A stretch of DNA of 41,988 bases, from the IMG/VR virus record IMGVR_UViG_3300028590_000043, positions 1 to 41,988 of that record; one strand, written 5' to 3'. Source of the DNA: a virus. Shown here in pieces: positions 22,640-31,187 of the stretch. A program made the translations under genes and the position numbers. The notes beneath the pieces were generated by a model. It worked only from the letters and a program-made list of their open reading frames with translations, had not been told where the DNA came from and did no database searches. Positions within the stretch are counted from its first letter, which is position 1. Every line of letters begins with the position of its first letter.

Positions 22640-23029
22640 TTACAGCTTGCCCCTTCGCGTCCTGAATGGCTGGTTCGCGTCTTGCTCGAGCCACCACTTG
22701 CCGAAATCCTTATCGCCGTCCTGAAGACGCGGCGCGAAGTCGGCGTAGAACTTGTTCAGCGGTACGGATGCCACCTTGACCAGCGGCACCCCGTTGCGAT
22801 CCGCGCCGGAGCCTTGAGTCCAGCGGCGACCATCATTGTCGTTGCGCTCGTCGGCATTGCGGGCTAGCAGCGCGTCTTCGGCCAGGTATTCGGTCTTGCG
22901 GACCAAGATCGGAGCGCCAGTGGCGGGGTGCGTGCCCCGCCCCACATAGCGCCGATAGTCCGGCGTGACTTCTTCCAGCGTCCACGTGCAGTTCTGAACG
23001 TCGGCCTCAGTCAGTTGAACGGTAGTCAT
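22640..23029 (-). CDS. hypothetical virion-region protein, 129 aa
   Basis: Contains YRRYVGRGTHPATGAPILVR and TEYLAEDALLARNADERND (about residues 25-65), a segment known from small podoviral proteins near the capsid, then a tail KWWLEQDANQPFRTRR. No function known. It ends one base before the adaptor start and begins inside its neighbour (ATGA). Confidence 0.7.
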   Translation of the reverse strand: MTTVQLTEADVQNCTWTLEEVTPDYRRYVGRGTHPATGAPILVRKTEYLAEDALLARNADERNDNDGRRWTQGSGADRNGVPLVKVASVPLNKFYADFAPRLQDGDKDFGKWWLEQDANQPFRTRRGKL

Positions 23030-23220
23030 CTCGCGCTCGGAAACTCGCCAGTCTTGAGGAAGGCGAGGTAGGACACTGCTTTGTCCGCCACATCCTTCTT
23101 GAAGTCGCCAGCCTTGTGCGCGTCGACTGCCATGCTCAGCGCGTTAAGGCGCATCTGCATGTCAGCGTGATCGATGCGATCCTTGTAGGCGTCAGGGAGC
23201 AGTACCTTTGCGGGTTCCAT
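23026..23220 (-). CDS. small hypothetical protein, 64 aa
   Basis: Helical throughout (LPDAYKDRIDHADMQMRLNA, then KAGDFKKDVADKAVSYLAFL). Overlaps both neighbours by a few bases, so it is part of one translational unit. No family recognised. Confidence 0.65.
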   Translation of the reverse strand: MEPAKVLLPDAYKDRIDHADMQMRLNALSMAVDAHKAGDFKKDVADKAVSYLAFLKTGEFPSAR

Positions 23221-23591
23221 CAGAGATACGCCTCCGCGATGCCCTTCTGGCGCATCACCTTGGCCTCGTCCTCGGGCACCTCGATCACGGTCTTGGCCCA
23301 GATCTTGTTGTCGTAGCCGACGCCGGCAAAGATCGGCGGGAACATCTCGCCTTCGATGAACGCAGCGGGCTCGACTTCCTTCATCTCGCCGGCAGCGTTC
23401 TTGACCACGCGGGCCGGGCGCTCGTAGCCGACGATGGAAATCAGTTTGTGCGGTACGTAATGGCGCTTCAGCTCCATCTTGACCGTCTTGGTGGGGGCAG
23501 CTTCAGCCACAGGTCCACTCGCTTTCTGGGTTGGGGAAACGAAAGAGGCGGCCCGTGGGCCGCCCCTGCGCTCGTACACACCTTTCGGCAT
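23220..23591 (-). CDS. hypothetical virion-region protein, 123 aa
   Basis: Starts MPKGVYERRGGP, a basic start found on many small phage proteins. An Ala/Ser/Pro linker leads to a beta domain from about residue 38 (MELKRHYVPHKLISIVGYER, then EPAAFIEGEMFPP) and an acidic helical end. No ribosome site is visible before ATG 23591, and a strong hairpin (23547-23564) lies in codons 10-15. A later GTG or the ATG of MELK would be alternative starts that leave the hairpin outside the gene. Confidence 0.65.
   Translation of the reverse strand: MPKGVYERRGGPRAASFVSPTQKASGPVAEAAPTKTVKMELKRHYVPHKLISIVGYERPARVVKNAAGEMKEVEPAAFIEGEMFPPIFAGVGYDNKIWAKTVIEVPEDEAKVMRQKGIAEAYL
23547..23564 (-). terminator. terminator-like hairpin near the start of the 123-aa gene
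   Basis: Minus strand GGCGGCCC-AC-GGGCCGCC (complement of 23547-23564), a perfect stem, followed by TCTTTCGTTTCC. It could weaken transcription after the abundant capsid and decoration genes. It lies within the annotated coding sequence unless that gene starts further down. Confidence 0.5.
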
Positions 23592-23595
23592 GGTT

Positions 23596-24021
23596 TTAGA
23601 CAGCAGCCGAGAACGGAGTGGCCTCGGTGCCCGTGCAGATCAGAGCGCCCGAGAGCGCCCAGATGCCGGTGGCGATGTCCTCGAGGATGACCCAGGAGCC
23701 CTTCACGCCGCCCTTGGTAGAGCCGTTCATGGTGATGGTGTCATCGGTCGCGCCAGTCGGCATGGATGTGCCGGCGATGTCCGTGGTCAGGTGGACGGCG
23801 CCGTACAGCACGTCGGTGGCATTGGCTACCTGAACGATGAAGTTGTTCGAGGTCACCGTGGTGCCGACGAACAGCTTGTACTTGTCGCCCGTGCCGGCCG
23901 AGGCCGGGAGGGTGACAGTCATGCCGGCGGCGGCGTCGCACTTCACCCAGTTGTCGGCGTGGACACGACGGTCCAGCGTGAACGAGGCGGTCTTGGCGAT
24001 CGGGAGAGTGGGATAGGTCAT
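23596..24021 (-). CDS. capsid decoration/stabilising protein, 141 aa
   Basis: Begins TYPTLPIAKTASFTLDRRVH and continues with DAAAGMTVTLPASAGTGDKY, the strand pattern of beta-sandwich decoration proteins found directly after the capsid gene in DUF5309-type phages. Function inferred from pattern and position. ATG 24021 has GGAG upstream on the minus strand. Confidence 0.75.
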   Translation of the reverse strand: MTYPTLPIAKTASFTLDRRVHADNWVKCDAAAGMTVTLPASAGTGDKYKLFVGTTVTSNNFIVQVANATDVLYGAVHLTTDIAGTSMPTGATDDTITMNGSTKGGVKGSWVILEDIATGIWALSGALICTGTEATPFSAAV

Positions 24022-24032
24022 TGCTGCTCTCC

Positions 24033-25034
24033 TTAGGTCGAGGCCGTGAGGCCGTAGAGGTCGGCAGCAACACCGTGGGCAGCCTCATTTTTCATGATGA
24101 GGGTGTACTCGGTGAGCAGCACGCGCTTCTCGGCGTCGCCGGTCTTGGCGGGCTTCTCCACGGAGTAGTCGCGGAAGACGCCGAGCTTGACCATATTGGG
24201 GGTGATGAGGAACGCGTTGCGGGCGACAGTAGCGCCGGCACGGGCCATCTGACGGTTCGGAACCATCGTGATGAGCCCGAAGTCCGACTGGTACATGTCC
24301 GCCGCGGCCACGATGGTAGCCTGACCCTTGGTCACTTCCTTGCGGAGCGGGACCACGTCAGCATCATCGAGGATGCGGGAGAACACCTGCTTCACGTACG
24401 GAGAGCACATGAAGATGTCGGGGTTGCCGCCCGCGTTGTAGGTCGACAGGATCACCGAGTCCAAAATGGTCTTGGTGAATGCGCGCTGCGTGCCGTTGGT
24501 CGCCGCCGACTGGATACCAGCCGAGAACGAGCCAGACGAACCGCCTGCACCCATGTCGTCGTTCGTGGTGAGCCATGCGCGGGTGCCAGCCAGAGTGCGG
24601 TTGGTGGCGCCGTTGCCCGCGCCTGGGGACGAGGCCTGGTTGGACAGCAGGATGACTTCCTGGTCCGTCTTCAGCTCGACGCCCTTCTTGGCCACCTGGT
24701 AAGCAACTTCCGAGGCGCGGCCGGCCTTGTCGGTATCTTCCTGCGACCCAGAGATGATCACGGTCTTATCCGAGATCTGGGTGTAGTTGCCGATACGCGT
24801 GGTGGCAGTCACCGCGTCGTAGGTCCAGTCGTTGCCCTCCGGGCGGTTGTTGGTGGTGTCCGGAGTGGCAAGCGTGTCGGTCTGCCATTCGGGGTGAGTG
24901 GTCTTGACGTTCTGACGGCCGATGAGCGACAGGAACGGCGTTTCCTCGGGCGAGATGCGCGAGATGGTGGACGCCAGTTCTTCCCGGTTCCCGACAGCGT
25001 CATAGGTCTCAAAGGTATTTGCAACCTGAGCCAT
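24033..25034 (-). CDS. major capsid protein, DUF5309/SU10 type, 333 aa
   Basis: N-terminus ANTFETYDAVGNREEL, then ISRISPEETPFLSLIGRQNV (about 24-43), HPEWQTDTLATPD and VSGS-like ISGSQEDTDKAGRASEVAYQ (about 94-113). These are the hallmarks of the DUF5309/SU10 major capsid group with the HK97 fold. Residues 150-320 contain the A-domain-like FMCSPYVKQVFSRI. No protease gene is linked, so the head is probably built with the separate scaffold encoded just before. The longest conserved-looking protein in the head module after portal. Confidence 0.93.
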   Translation of the reverse strand: MAQVANTFETYDAVGNREELASTISRISPEETPFLSLIGRQNVKTTHPEWQTDTLATPDTTNNRPEGNDWTYDAVTATTRIGNYTQISDKTVIISGSQEDTDKAGRASEVAYQVAKKGVELKTDQEVILLSNQASSPGAGNGATNRTLAGTRAWLTTNDDMGAGGSSGSFSAGIQSAATNGTQRAFTKTILDSVILSTYNAGGNPDIFMCSPYVKQVFSRILDDADVVPLRKEVTKGQATIVAAADMYQSDFGLITMVPNRQMARAGATVARNAFLITPNMVKLGVFRDYSVEKPAKTGDAEKRVLLTEYTLIMKNEAAHGVAADLYGLTAST

Positions 25035-25045
25035 GATTGGGGTTC

Positions 25046-26074
25046 CTAGATGTTGAGGTTCTTGAGGAGTTCGACGCCGGCATCGAAGTTGCCGGGACGG
25101 TTCAGCTGCTCAGTGAGGACCTGTCTCTGGCGGGTCTGCTGCTGGTCGGCTGGTGCGCGACGGCCTTCCCGTGTGGGCGGACGACGTGCGGCCTCTGCCT
25201 GCGCCTGTGGGGCCTTGGCCTTGATCCTGCGGTAAGCGAGCGCTTCCCTCAGAACCACGAGCTGACGGTGATCCACGACGGCGTTCATTTCCTCCGGGGT
25301 GTAGCCATATTCGGCTGCACCCGTGACCATTGCATCCCAGGCGGCCTTGCCTTTCACGGGGTCCTTGAAGACCGGCATGACCTTGACGAGGGCTTCAGCT
25401 TCACGCTGGCGCCGCTCGTTGTATTGCTGGGCCGTTTCACCCTGCCGCTGCTGCTCTCCGAACAGCTTTTGCTGCTGGAAGGCCTGAAAGGCTTGGGCGT
25501 GGGCCAGCCACTCGTCGTTCTTCTGCGACCACTGCAGGTAACCCATGGGGTCCGACATGCGGTCGCCGGTAAACGGCTCGGGCTGCTTGGGGAGGAACTG
25601 TTCGGCGTACCAGCTCGCGTATTCGCGAAACTGTTCGACTTGCTGAGCGTACTGGCTCACCTGTTGACGTTCGGCCTCGACGGACTTGCGTTCTTCCGCC
25701 AGTGCCTGCGTCTTCTGGGTGTAGTCGCGCTGGAACAGGGTGCCACGCTTCAGTTCCGCGATGGTGGTCACGGTGCCATCGTCAAGAGTGACCTTCGCGG
25801 TGTCGGGTGCGAAGCGTCCGCCCTTGATTTCGGCATCGGAGCCATCGGGCTCGTCAGCGGCATCTGGTTCAACGTCTTCCGCGTCAAGGCCCAGCGGATC
25901 GTCGTCCGGGCTGTCAGCGGCGGGGGTTGCATCCTCATGCGCCTCAACGGGGTCCGCCTTGGGCGGGTCGTCTTGCAGGGCTTTGGATATGTCCTCTACG
26001 TGCTCGTCATAGGTGGGCTCGATAGAGGTCGTGACTTCAGTCCCAGCCGAGGCCGGGGGATTGTTGTCAGCCAT
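25046..26074 (-). CDS. scaffolding protein, 342 aa
   Basis: An acidic, low-complexity N-terminal half (DDPLGLDAEDVEPDAADEPD) is followed by a short beta unit with KVTLDDGTVTTIAELKRGTL, a feature of many phage scaffold proteins. A long coiled coil (RKSVEAERQQVSQYAQQVEQ and on, about 135-240) and a basic C-terminus (about 290-342) that would touch the capsid complete the pattern. Location directly before the capsid gene supports the call. ATG 26074 is preferred; the frame to 26233 adds an Arg-rich shadow. Confidence 0.85.
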   Translation of the reverse strand: MADNNPPASAGTEVTTSIEPTYDEHVEDISKALQDDPPKADPVEAHEDATPAADSPDDDPLGLDAEDVEPDAADEPDGSDAEIKGGRFAPDTAKVTLDDGTVTTIAELKRGTLFQRDYTQKTQALAEERKSVEAERQQVSQYAQQVEQFREYASWYAEQFLPKQPEPFTGDRMSDPMGYLQWSQKNDEWLAHAQAFQAFQQQKLFGEQQRQGETAQQYNERRQREAEALVKVMPVFKDPVKGKAAWDAMVTGAAEYGYTPEEMNAVVDHRQLVVLREALAYRRIKAKAPQAQAEAARRPPTREGRRAPADQQQTRQRQVLTEQLNRPGNFDAGVELLKNLNI

Positions 26075-26255
26075 TGGTGTAAGGGTCCTTCTAAGGGCCA
26101 TGGCGCTTCGCAGCGCGGGGAGCCGGGGTCGCTTACGCGGTCGGCGGGCGAGGCTATAGGCCGGCCTCTGGCGGCGCTGCGTTTCTGTTTCAACTGCCCA
26201 CAGCGGCAGCCGGACTCTCCCGTTGTCAGGCACTTTCGCCTAGTCAGTCCGAGCG

Positions 26256-26519
26256 CTACTCGGGCTTGCGCGCTTCCACGATTACGCCGCCGTCACGCTG
26301 CCCTGAGGCAGTGATCTTCGCGTCGATGCGATCGTGAATTTCCTGAGTGGCAATGATGCGCTGTTGCAGCGCCACCACATGATAGATGTTGTCGGGGCCG
26401 ATCTTCATCGCTTTGAACTCGGCAAATGCGTCAGCCATGATGCCGTCGAGGGCTTCGACAAGCAGGGGTTCATTGAGGAGGCGCGCTGCCTCGGCGGCGA
26501 GACGCTCTGCTTCGGTCAT
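26256..26519 (-). CDS. small head-module protein, 87 aa
   Basis: Helical: TEAERLAAEAARLLNEPLLV, then EALDGIMADAFAEFKAM and ALQQRIIATQEIHDRIDAKI. This type (LLN/EPxLxEAL...A) is found between portal and scaffold genes in several podovirus groups; the role is unknown. It has an AGGGAAAG ribosome site. The 181 bases between it and the scaffold show no further gene that I trust. Confidence 0.7.
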   Translation of the reverse strand: MTEAERLAAEAARLLNEPLLVEALDGIMADAFAEFKAMKIGPDNIYHVVALQQRIIATQEIHDRIDAKITASGQRDGGVIVEARKPE

Positions 26520-26534
26520 TATGTCTTTCCCTGA

Positions 26535-26660
26535 CTAAAGCCCTATGAGCTTCAACGCTCCAAGCCAGATCAACACTGCGAACAGCACCAGAAGCGGAAT
26601 CCCCCAGGCGCTGGGCACCCGGTCGAGTAGGCCAGCGACAAACCGCAGAAAGCGTTGCAT
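26535..26660 (-). CDS. single-span membrane mini-protein, 41 aa
   Basis: A short frame with MQRFLRFVAGLLDRVPSAWG followed by IPLLVLFAVLIWLGALKLIG, which is one clear transmembrane helix. It fills the gap between the tailspike gene and the 87-aa gene, which supports it, but there is no ribosome site. A holin-like or superinfection role is possible but not shown. Confidence 0.45.
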   Translation of the reverse strand: MQRFLRFVAGLLDRVPSAWGIPLLVLFAVLIWLGALKLIGL

Positions 26661-26702
26661 GTGGGGGAGTCTAGGGCGTCTGAGCCCCATTGTGAATCCA
26701 CC

Positions 26703-28115
26703 TTAGGCGGTCGGTCCCACTGTTCTAACGTTCGCCGTACCATACTCGCGGAACGTCGCGAAGTTGCCAGAGCTGGCCGCGTCCTGCTCCACAAACCTCA
26801 CGCTGGCAAAAGTCGGGCCTTGGGTCGTGAAATCCATAGTGTTGTCCGAGCCTCCGCTGTCGAAGCGCACGATCAGCGCATTAGCGATGACCCAGTTCGG
26901 CGCCAGAACCGTCACGTTGAACAGACAGTCACTCATGCAGCCGACGATCAACGGTATTGACTGGCTGTGACCGGCCCCGGCGTACTCAATCGTGACGGAC
27001 CCGAAATCTATGTTTCTGACGGTGTCTGCCGCCTGACTGCCGCCTGATACGTTCGTCATCAGTGACCCGGTGAGGTCCGATGGCGCATGCAGCGCGATGG
27101 TTGAGAACTTTGTGTATTCAGCCAATCCGCTGGTCCCGGCCCCAGGCATGTTGATGGGCGGCGTTCCTAAGGACGCCGCCGCGGCTCCCCACCACTCCAC
27201 AGGCCCGAAGGTGAATGGCGCGCCTACCGTCCCTTTTGTGCGCCATTCCAGCGCTCCGCAGGCTCGGCGGCTGCTGATGCTCCCTACGCTACCGCCAGTC
27301 ACAGCGATGAACTTGAAGCTATGGGAGTCGCCGTTCGATGTGTTTCCGGCAACCTCCGTGCCTTCATCGATCAGCTGGCCGGCTGACACGTTTGCGTTCG
27401 CCGCCTGTGCCGACACGTAGATCGGGTGGCAGGCAACCTCCCACGTGTAACTCGCAGCAGAGAGTTGCCCCCAGCGCTTTGACACCATGTTGCCGATGTG
27501 AAGGCCGTCGACGCCCCACGCCAGCAGCCCCATGGTGACGCCGTCCAGCTCCGTAACACCGAGAAAGTAGATATCCGAACTGGGTGTACCGTTCTCGTGG
27601 CTGGATATCGTCACAGCCCGCTGCATAAGCTTTTCTGGCCCCGAGTAGTCAGTGGCCATAAACCGCGCATTGGTGAACTGCACGTCTCTGCACCCGAATA
27701 GGCCGAACGCGGCCATCACGTCCCTGGTCGGAAATCCGTTGGCGTTGCGGTCGAGCACATCGTTGTAGAAAGCCCCCGTTACCGCCGGCAGTGATGTCTC
27801 TGCCGTCCCCGCGAAGTAGATGACCGCGTTGTTGATCCTCAGGCCGGATACGTTCTTGGCCCAGAACAGCGGCAATCCAAATTTGCCCCAGGTGACGGAG
27901 CCGTTGCCTAAAAAATCGATGCGCAGGCCATCGGGCAAACGAACCGGGTCGTTCTCATCGGCTATCGCAACCGTGACCGGGATATCGATCACCAAGCGCG
28001 CGTTCCTGCGGTCAGCCTCGGTTACTGCCGCCTTGAGTGCCGTCAGGTCCCTACCAAACGCGCTAACCCTCACAGCCGGCGAGGTCAGGACTATTGATCG
28101 AACCGCAGCCAGCAT
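26703..28115 (-). CDS. right-handed beta-helix tailspike, 470 aa
   Basis: The N-terminal part (about 20-60) has FGRDLTALKAAVTEADRRNA, the alpha/beta cap that precedes many pectate-lyase-like folds, then IDIPVTVAIADEND. From about 65 on there are repeated short strands and turns (LRIDFLGNGSVTWGKFGLPL, LRINNAVIYFAG, VQFTNARFMATD, IYFLGVTELDGV), typical of a beta-helix that binds or cuts host polysaccharide. It lies between portal and scaffold, away from the other fibre genes, which is unusual. No catalytic residues can be named. Confidence 0.8.
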   Translation of the reverse strand: MLAAVRSIVLTSPAVRVSAFGRDLTALKAAVTEADRRNARLVIDIPVTVAIADENDPVRLPDGLRIDFLGNGSVTWGKFGLPLFWAKNVSGLRINNAVIYFAGTAETSLPAVTGAFYNDVLDRNANGFPTRDVMAAFGLFGCRDVQFTNARFMATDYSGPEKLMQRAVTISSHENGTPSSDIYFLGVTELDGVTMGLLAWGVDGLHIGNMVSKRWGQLSAASYTWEVACHPIYVSAQAANANVSAGQLIDEGTEVAGNTSNGDSHSFKFIAVTGGSVGSISSRRACGALEWRTKGTVGAPFTFGPVEWWGAAAASLGTPPINMPGAGTSGLAEYTKFSTIALHAPSDLTGSLMTNVSGGSQAADTVRNIDFGSVTIEYAGAGHSQSIPLIVGCMSDCLFNVTVLAPNWVIANALIVRFDSGGSDNTMDFTTQGPTFASVRFVEQDAASSGNFATFREYGTANVRTVGPTA

Positions 28116-28127
28116 GAACCGGCCGCC

Positions 28128-28499
28128 TTATCGCGCCCGTATCGAGTTGATGGTGAAGTTTGCAGTCCCAGACGCGCCATTGAAGGTGAACACAAGCGCC
28201 CCCGACGCTCCGACTACAAATTGCGATGATTGCCCGACTGGCGCCACCACGATGACCGACCCGCCAATCGAATTACGTATGCCAACGGTCTGCAGGCAGG
28301 TGATGTCGATACGATACGTGCGCCCATTGGCGACAGGCACTGTCACGTAAGACTGGTTTACGGCATCAACCCGCGTTGCTGACCCAACCCCCGTGGTTGG
28401 GTCGTAGGTGGCAGCGGTTGCCGAGCCGAGAAGGCCCACGGCACCGAGCCCGCGCAGTTCTGGTGTCGCGAACAGCACCGGGAACGGCGGGAGCATCAC
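28128..28499 (-). CDS. small beta-sandwich appendage protein, 123 aa
   Basis: An unfolded N-terminal third (ATYDPTTGVGSATRVDAVNQ) is followed by a compact beta domain with YRIDITCLQTVGIRNSIGGS and ALVFTFNGASGTANFTINSI. The pattern looks like a carbohydrate-binding or fibre-tip module. It is co-translated with the 158-aa gene before it (ATGA overlap) and lies directly before the tailspike. Confidence 0.65.
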   Translation of the reverse strand: MMLPPFPVLFATPELRGLGAVGLLGSATAATYDPTTGVGSATRVDAVNQSYVTVPVANGRTYRIDITCLQTVGIRNSIGGSVIVVAPVGQSSQFVVGASGALVFTFNGASGTANFTINSIRAR

Positions 28500-28972
28500 A
28501 GCCCAACGGCGTGCAGCGTGACCATGTGGGCCACTGCAGCCGGCGTCAGCGTCGTCAGGTTCACGAGATAGCCGAACACCGACGTGCCAGCGAGCTTGAT
28601 CTGCTTGTTGATGATGTTGGTCTCAACCCACTGGGTGGAGCCGAGATCAACAGCCGTGCCAAGATCGACAAAGCCGAGGAACGACGCACGGTCACCTGAT
28701 GGTAGATCCCATGCAGCATCATCAGCATACGCGGAAGGAGGCGTCACGCTGTACAAGTAAAGGCGCCATGCCGTGGCCTCTGCAGTGCCGCCATCGATCT
28801 CCAATGCCGCACTGGTGATCATTATGTGCGACCCGGAGCCAGGCGTGGTCCCGTTACGATCCTTGAGCGCAAATTCCTGCGCAGCGCCGTTCGCGTCGTT
28901 CGCCACGTGCGAGCTTGCCGCCGGGGTGAACGTAGCCACCGCGCTGAATGCGTCCGTCGAATAGTTAGCCAT
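28496..28972 (-). CDS. virion-associated beta protein, 158 aa
   Basis: Starts ANYSTDAFSAVATFTPAASS, then VANDANGAAQEFALKDRNG and a domain with EIDGGTAEATAWRLYLYSVT, PPSAYADDAAWDLPSGDRAS. Proteins of this design recur between portal and capsid genes of phages and are thought to decorate the head or appendages. Function not known. Confidence 0.7.
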   Translation of the reverse strand: MANYSTDAFSAVATFTPAASSHVANDANGAAQEFALKDRNGTTPGSGSHIMITSAALEIDGGTAEATAWRLYLYSVTPPSAYADDAAWDLPSGDRASFLGFVDLGTAVDLGSTQWVETNIINKQIKLAGTSVFGYLVNLTTLTPAAVAHMVTLHAVGL

Positions 28973-28982
28973 CGTGGCTCTC

Positions 28983-31187
28983 CTATGCGGGCTTGCCGCT
29001 CGGCTTTGGTTGAGGCTTCATCGAAGCGATATGAGCAGCGTTTGCCATCTTCATCTGCTCGAGCTGCAACTGGAACGCATGATCGCGCGCCTGCTTCTCG
29101 AGTTCGAATGCCGCCTGCTGCTGCTGGAGGATGAGTGCGTTCTGCCTATCGGCTTCCTTGGTTGCGAGATCCGCATCCAGTTCGGCCTGGTTCTTCACCA
29201 CGTCGCCTTCGGCCTTCAGTTGCGCCTGTTGCATCGACACTTCCGCGTCGACCTGCTTTAGCTGCTTGGCGTTCTCGCCCTTCATCTGCTCGATCTGGAG
29301 AGCGGGATCAGGCGGGGGCGGCTGGTTCGCCTGCTCGATCATCGCCTGTACTTCTTCGTCGTTGATCGGCGGGTAATAGTCGTCAGGGTTCTTCAGACCC
29401 GAGCTTTCCGCCATCTCCACCGCGGTCTTGCGGATCTTCGGCATGAACTCGATGGCCTTCGCCGTGAAGCCGGCAGCCCCGAGCCGATCCGCCATGGCAA
29501 TCTGTCCATTAAGGATCGTATTGAGCATCGCCATGTCGCGGTCGCGCGAGCCGGTACCCAGCCCTACGTTGATGGTGCAGGCCATATCGTCCGACCACGC
29601 TTCAGGCTGGATCGTGCGATATTTCGAGTCCGGAGCGCCATCCTGCCCTTCTGCCACATCGCCATTGCGCGACGGGATCTTGATCGGGTCCTTGATGTAC
29701 TTCTTGGCGAGGTTGCGACGCTTGGCGAAGAACTTTGCCCATCCAAGCTCAGCCTGGTTGCGGGCGATGAGTTCGATCTGCGAGTAGCCAGCGTCACGCT
29801 GTTGCTGCGCCGCGGTTGCTGTCTGGTTCTGCAGCGCCTCAGGGTCGAGCGCCATGGTGGTTTTCGAGATGCCGGTGCGCTTGGCAACCATCTCGTCCAT
29901 GTACTGCAGGCCCATCATCAGCTTGTCGCCAATGAACGGGGTGACGTGATCCACGATGGGCGCTGAGGAGGCCTTCTTCCAGATCAGTCCGCCAAACTTC
30001 TTGTTCACCAGAATGTCGGGGTTCAGCACGCTGCCGGCCTCGACTTCCTGCATCGGCAGGCCAACGGCATAGGTGTTGTCGAGCAACTGGCGCAGCAGCG
30101 TGGTCTTCACGCGCTGAATGTCGGCCGTGCGGTCGAACAGGCTCTCAGCTACCCAGCTATGCGGGATCGGATAGCAGGGAATGTCGGTGAACGGGACATC
30201 GTCCTCCCATTCGTCCCAGCCCAGCAGTTCTCCGCCACCTGCATTGCCGGCGTACCACACCTGCAGCAGCTCAGCGACGCCGTCACCGTCCTTGTCGACT
30301 CGGATATAACATTCGTAGAGGTCGACCAGATCACCCGACTTGACCGGGGAACTGTCCGTGATCGGGTTATCGAAGCGGCGGGCATTAGCCACCTCAGACG
30401 GCGAGGAATTGCCGCGATAGGCCGGCAGCTCTTCGATGACATCTTTGTCCCAGCCGTACTCGTCGGCCATGTCCATGAGGTCGGAACGCGTCTTGTCGTC
30501 GTGCAGGTACGCTGTGAAGCGCTCCCCTATCTGCGTTGCCGTGCTATTGAGCAGCAGGTTTTCCGGCTTCAGCGTCATATCGCGGATCTGCCCGCGCTTG
30601 GTAACCATCTGAAGCTTGACGATGAACGTCGGCTCCTCAACCAGCCCCATGTCCGTCTCAACCACACGAGGCTTACCAGGCTTCGGCTGTACGCCTGTAC
30701 CGGTCCAGCCCTCCTCGAGCAGCACCGCCAGCTCTTCGGCCGTCTTGTCCTTGAACAGCTTGGTCTTGGCTTCCTCTGGGCACCAGTACGAGCACGCGGC
30801 GCCGTTGCCCATCAAAAGGCTGTCATAGGTCGCGTTGTAGAGGATGCGATACCCGTCGTTCTCGCGGAAGAAGCTGTAGTTGGTATACTCGCTGGCTTCC
30901 TCGGCGCCCTGCTCACCACCAGACTGCGTCGCTTCGAACTGCACCATCTGATCGGATGCAGTGAACACGCGCACTGTACCAGGCAGCGTCCACGCCAGCG
31001 CATCGGCAAACGTGCGGTCGGTCTGCGTCGAGCCATTGGGGCGCGCCGGCAGGTCATTCATTTCACCGCGCTGGTACTCAATGGCCAGCGTGCGCTTGGA
31101 CTGGTCGAACATCTGCGCCGAGCGGATTTCCGACGCGACGATGGCGGAGAGTTCGCTGTCCTCAACGGTGATATCGCGCTCAGCCAT
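28983..31187 (-). CDS. portal protein, 734 aa
   Basis: A large portal of the P22/SU10-like podoviral kind. N-terminal QSKRTLAIEYQRGEMNDLPA, then DALAWTLPGTVRVFTASDQM, and a wing region with ECYIRVDKDGDGVAELLQVW and IPHSWVAESLFDRTADIQRV. These segments are the known signature of long portals in this group. The stem and crown follow (KTTMALDPEALQNQTATAAQ), and a Gln/Glu-rich coiled-coil C-terminus (about 615-715) forms the barrel. Start ATG 31187 overlaps the terminase stop (TGATG); a start at 31199 would add four residues. Confidence 0.93.
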   Translation of the reverse strand: MAERDITVEDSELSAIVASEIRSAQMFDQSKRTLAIEYQRGEMNDLPARPNGSTQTDRTFADALAWTLPGTVRVFTASDQMVQFEATQSGGEQGAEEASEYTNYSFFRENDGYRILYNATYDSLLMGNGAACSYWCPEEAKTKLFKDKTAEELAVLLEEGWTGTGVQPKPGKPRVVETDMGLVEEPTFIVKLQMVTKRGQIRDMTLKPENLLLNSTATQIGERFTAYLHDDKTRSDLMDMADEYGWDKDVIEELPAYRGNSSPSEVANARRFDNPITDSSPVKSGDLVDLYECYIRVDKDGDGVAELLQVWYAGNAGGGELLGWDEWEDDVPFTDIPCYPIPHSWVAESLFDRTADIQRVKTTLLRQLLDNTYAVGLPMQEVEAGSVLNPDILVNKKFGGLIWKKASSAPIVDHVTPFIGDKLMMGLQYMDEMVAKRTGISKTTMALDPEALQNQTATAAQQQRDAGYSQIELIARNQAELGWAKFFAKRRNLAKKYIKDPIKIPSRNGDVAEGQDGAPDSKYRTIQPEAWSDDMACTINVGLGTGSRDRDMAMLNTILNGQIAMADRLGAAGFTAKAIEFMPKIRKTAVEMAESSGLKNPDDYYPPINDEEVQAMIEQANQPPPPDPALQIEQMKGENAKQLKQVDAEVSMQQAQLKAEGDVVKNQAELDADLATKEADRQNALILQQQQAAFELEKQARDHAFQLQLEQMKMANAAHIASMKPQPKPSGKPA

